In this document: positions 61,839 to 64,000 of the stretch, piece after piece | Numbering within the stretch: the stretch's first letter is position 1 | Layout: the number at the start of each line of letters is the position of its first letter | From: Lachnospiraceae bacterium | Lineage (GTDB): Bacteria > Bacillota > Clostridia > Lachnospirales > Lachnospiraceae | Direction of reading: 5' to 3' | Length of the DNA stretch: 64,000 bases | NCBI GenBank assembly: GCA_017622845.1 | Contig: JAGAQJ010000006.1 | Coordinates: 1-64,000, forward strand | Made by a program: the position numbers and the translations under genes | Notes under the pieces: model-generated | Seen by the model: the letters and a program-made list of their open reading frames with translations, nothing else | Told to the model about the DNA's origin: nothing | Database searches by the model: none

Positions 61839-63860
61839 ATGAGGAGATATGAAAAAATAAAGGGGATATTTTATATATTCAGTCTGGTACTGGCGTTGTT
61901 ATCTGTATATAATATTTTAATTGGTATAGGAGATGAAACACTATTTTCCGGTTTTACTATCGCCAGAAGCGGAAATATTGCAGCTTATATATTGATTGCA
62001 GTAATTTCCATCATAGCCGGAAGCATGATAGCAGTGAAATTAAAGAAGCATCAAGCCGGCGATTATATAAGATACGCATCAGCATACTTTTTTCTCCTTT
62101 TGCTTTTTGAATACATTATATGGGGCAAAATTGATAACACGCAGCTTTTTATTACGATTCTTTTGTGTGACCTTGTATCAATATTGCCATTTTTCATGGA
62201 AAAGAGAGGAAAACTTACAAAGAGCGCGGATTTTGGCTGGAAGGATTGGAAAGAGCTGCTTCCGTATTTTTTATTATGGTTCGTTTTAACGGCAATACGG
62301 ATACCGTTTGAACTTTATATGAATAATTTAGGCGACTTCCAGTTTATGTTTTGGTATTATGCCGCAGTGCTTATATTGTGCAGTGTGATGGTTTTGGCAT
62401 GCATCGATATCCTAAGTGTATTTTTACTTAGTAAAAGACAGGCAGAGTTTGCGGCAGTTATGATATTTGCCTTCTCGTTTATGGGATATCTGCAGGAAAT
62501 GATTTTAAACAGAGGTCTGAATGTATTAAACGGAGACAAACAGGTGTGGGACAGGCAGACCGTGATTATCAACACATTAATATGGGTAATCGGCATTGCG
62601 GCAATTTTCTTTTTCTCCATAAAATATAAGAAAGTGAAAAAGCTGTATTTGATTGTAAGCGTATATATCTGCTTTATTCAGATAATCACGTCAGCTGTTT
62701 TGGTTGTTACAGGAGACACGAATAATGAAGCGGCATTTAAAACATTTACAAAAGAAGGTTCTTTGGAGCTGAATGAGAATGATAATATTATTGTATTTGT
62801 TTTAGACAGGTGTGATACTTCATATATCTATGAGATTGCAGAGGAAACCCCTGACTTCTTTGAACCCTTGAAGGATTTTACCTTTTATCCCAATAATACC
62901 TGTGAGTTTGCAAATACGCGAAATGCAGTTCCTTATATGCTTACAGGAACAAAATACAATGGCGGAAAAATGTCAGGGTATCCTGTATATGCTTGGGACA
63001 ACAGCAGCTTTCTGCAGCTGGTTTATGACAGCGGGTACAATATTGCCATGTATACAGATGAAGATTACGTAGAAGAGCCTTACCGTGGAAATATCCTCAA
63101 TTATGACGCGGATGTGAAACAAAAATGTAAGGGAATAGATACCTTTCATCAGCTAATGGCATGCTCGAAGTACAGGATAGCGCCAATTATCATAAAAAAC
63201 AGGTATCAGTATAATGGGCGTGATATCGATAATCTGATTGATGATAACGGCACATGGACAATTAATGATGATTATCCGTATTATTGTTCCCTGAAGGAAC
63301 AGGGACTTTCCGTCAGCGAAACATATAAAGGGAAAGGAACATTTTACTTTTATCATTTCTGGGGCTCACACAGTCCGACGAACTGGTCGTCTGATATGAA
63401 GCCTGTGAAATCGGACAGTGTTTCAGAGGCAGAGCAGACAAAGGCTGCATTTCAAATGCTTTATGAATACATTGCAGATATGAAGCAGTTAGAGAAATAT
63501 AATGATGCAACGATTATTATAACAGCCGATCATGGAAAACAGCTTTCATCAGATTATTATCTGGAAAACGGAATTGTGGACAGAACGACGATTCCGGTTC
63601 TTTTCGTAAAATATGCCGATGATACGCATGATGAAATCAGAGTAAACGAAGCTCCGGTGTCTCAGGAGGAATTGATACCGACCCTTTTGTCTGCAATGGG
63701 AGTTGATTATACAGATTACGGAAGAACCTTTGAGGAAATAGGCTTACAGGAAGACAGAGCCAGAAGATATGAGAGCGGTGCCGGACCTATATTTGAAATT
63801 AAAGGTGATGCGAGAAATAAAGAGAGCTGGCAGATTGCAGATTATGCCGATTATGAATAG
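61839..63860 (+). CDS. Membrane enzyme of the sulfatase/alkaline-phosphatase superfamily (LtaS/EptA-like)
   Basis: 673 aa. Seven or more helices fill about 1-300, followed by an external catalytic domain. IIVFVLDRCDTSYI holds the first metal Asp, CEFANTRNAVPYMLTG the probable nucleophile Thr, YFYHFWGSHSP a conserved His loop and IIITADHGKQ the second metal Asp-His. The layout resembles LtaS- and phosphoethanolamine-transferase-like proteins, which move phosphoglycerol, phosphoethanolamine or similar groups from phospholipid to external glycans. AAGGAGTG precedes the ATG. Substrate unknown; decoration of the exported polysaccharide is the likeliest role. Confidence 0.75.
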   Translation: MRRYEKIKGIFYIFSLVLALLSVYNILIGIGDETLFSGFTIARSGNIAAYILIAVISIIAGSMIAVKLKKHQAGDYIRYASAYFFLLLLFEYIIWGKIDNTQLFITILLCDLVSILPFFMEKRGKLTKSADFGWKDWKELLPYFLLWFVLTAIRIPFELYMNNLGDFQFMFWYYAAVLILCSVMVLACIDILSVFLLSKRQAEFAAVMIFAFSFMGYLQEMILNRGLNVLNGDKQVWDRQTVIINTLIWVIGIAAIFFFSIKYKKVKKLYLIVSVYICFIQIITSAVLVVTGDTNNEAAFKTFTKEGSLELNENDNIIVFVLDRCDTSYIYEIAEETPDFFEPLKDFTFYPNNTCEFANTRNAVPYMLTGTKYNGGKMSGYPVYAWDNSSFLQLVYDSGYNIAMYTDEDYVEEPYRGNILNYDADVKQKCKGIDTFHQLMACSKYRIAPIIIKNRYQYNGRDIDNLIDDNGTWTINDDYPYYCSLKEQGLSVSETYKGKGTFYFYHFWGSHSPTNWSSDMKPVKSDSVSEAEQTKAAFQMLYEYIADMKQLEKYNDATIIITADHGKQLSSDYYLENGIVDRTTIPVLFVKYADDTHDEIRVNEAPVSQEELIPTLLSAMGVDYTDYGRTFEEIGLQEDRARRYESGAGPIFEIKGDARNKESWQIADYADYE

Positions 63861-63922
63861 GGAGATACAGCAGTAACACGATTTTATTTCAGATTTGGAA
63901 AAATAATAAAAGAGGTATAGAA

Positions 63923-64000
63923 ATGCAGATAAAATGTAATGTCCTGGACAGGCAGTTTCAGATGTATCAAAGGGAATACGAGGAGGCAGCGCTTCGTGTG
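63923..64000 (+). CDS. DegT/DnrJ-family aminotransferase, partial (window end)
   Basis: Only 26 codons are visible. MQIKCNVLDRQF and QREYEEAALRV match the start of a DegT/DnrJ/EryC1/StrS sugar aminotransferase subgroup that usually continues into a glycine- and tryptophan-containing substrate loop. AGAGGTATAGAA precedes the ATG. If correct it is the third aminotransferase of the locus, after those at 638 and 10346, and points to further amino-sugar genes beyond the window. Confidence 0.6.
   Translation, partial: MQIKCNVLDRQFQMYQREYEEAALRV

Noticed and set aside
1-64000. tRNA, rRNA or known riboswitches
   Set aside because: No cloverleaf, rRNA segment or recognisable aptamer was found in the intergenic regions by reading; a covariance search was not possible.

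Overview
The window is one dense, strictly plus-strand glycan-biosynthesis locus. Shine-Dalgarno sites of the GGAGG type, the gene families, and a TTG/GTG-tolerant start usage point to a low-to-mid GC Firmicute, most likely a gut Lachnospiraceae (Roseburia/Agathobacter/Butyrivibrio-like). The species cannot be fixed from the sequence alone. About 47 genes are supported, none on the minus strand; no tRNA, rRNA, CRISPR array or intact transposase was seen.

Layout. (1) 1-637: non-coding, highly folded DNA with dispersed repeats. (2) 638-8257: WecE-type sugar aminotransferase, a large membrane protein, a GNAT acetyltransferase, a GtrB-like GT2 and a Wzy/WaaL-like polymerase or ligase. (3) 8348-18532: a core resembling the Campylobacter pgl bacillosamine pathway (membrane 4,6-dehydratase, PglE-like aminotransferase, PglC-like initiating sugar transferase, ATP-grasp ligase, PglA-like GT4), followed by a WbpA/TviB-type UDP-HexNAc 6-dehydrogenase, a membrane protein and a WbpP/TviC-type 4-epimerase. 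(4) 18604-28799: deacetylase-like DUF2334, four GT4 enzymes, a FemAB/GNAT-like protein, a second membrane protein of the same type and an AsnB-like amidotransferase. (5) 28994-35393: a self-contained MMPL exporter plus giant surface protein operon with its own promoters and terminator. (6) 35894-46743: second AsnB-like enzyme, LIC_10190-like membrane protein, a Phd/YefM-RelE/ParE toxin-antitoxin pair, GT39-like enzyme, GT11, GT2, and an MBOAT/SGNH-like O-acylation pair. (7) 47152-64000: PglK-like ABC flippase, second GT11, an AAA-ATPase/PD-(D/E)XK protein and a HipA-like kinase, DUF5672, GT17, GT2, DUF3431-like, a second Wzy-like polymerase, more GT2/GT4 enzymes, an alkaline-phosphatase-superfamily membrane enzyme, and the first 26 codons of another DegT-type aminotransferase.

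How the genes fit together (inference). UDP-GlcNAc is dehydrated and aminated to a 4-amino-4,6-dideoxy-HexNAc, perhaps amino-acylated by the ATP-grasp enzyme, and loaded on undecaprenyl phosphate by the sugar transferase. GT4/GT2/GT11/GT17 enzymes extend it, with HexNAc-uronic acids that the AsnB-like enzymes may amidate. The ABC protein flips the lipid-linked unit, Wzy-like proteins polymerise it, and MBOAT/SGNH and phosphatase-superfamily enzymes decorate it outside the cell.

The least ordinary content lies between the genes. There are at least two families of dispersed, hairpin-forming repeats. One has a conserved 60-nt apical core carried on arms that differ in sequence between copies yet remain self-complementary within each copy. 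One copy, bounded by long terminal inverted repeats, sits inside a copy of the other family at a CTAG site.
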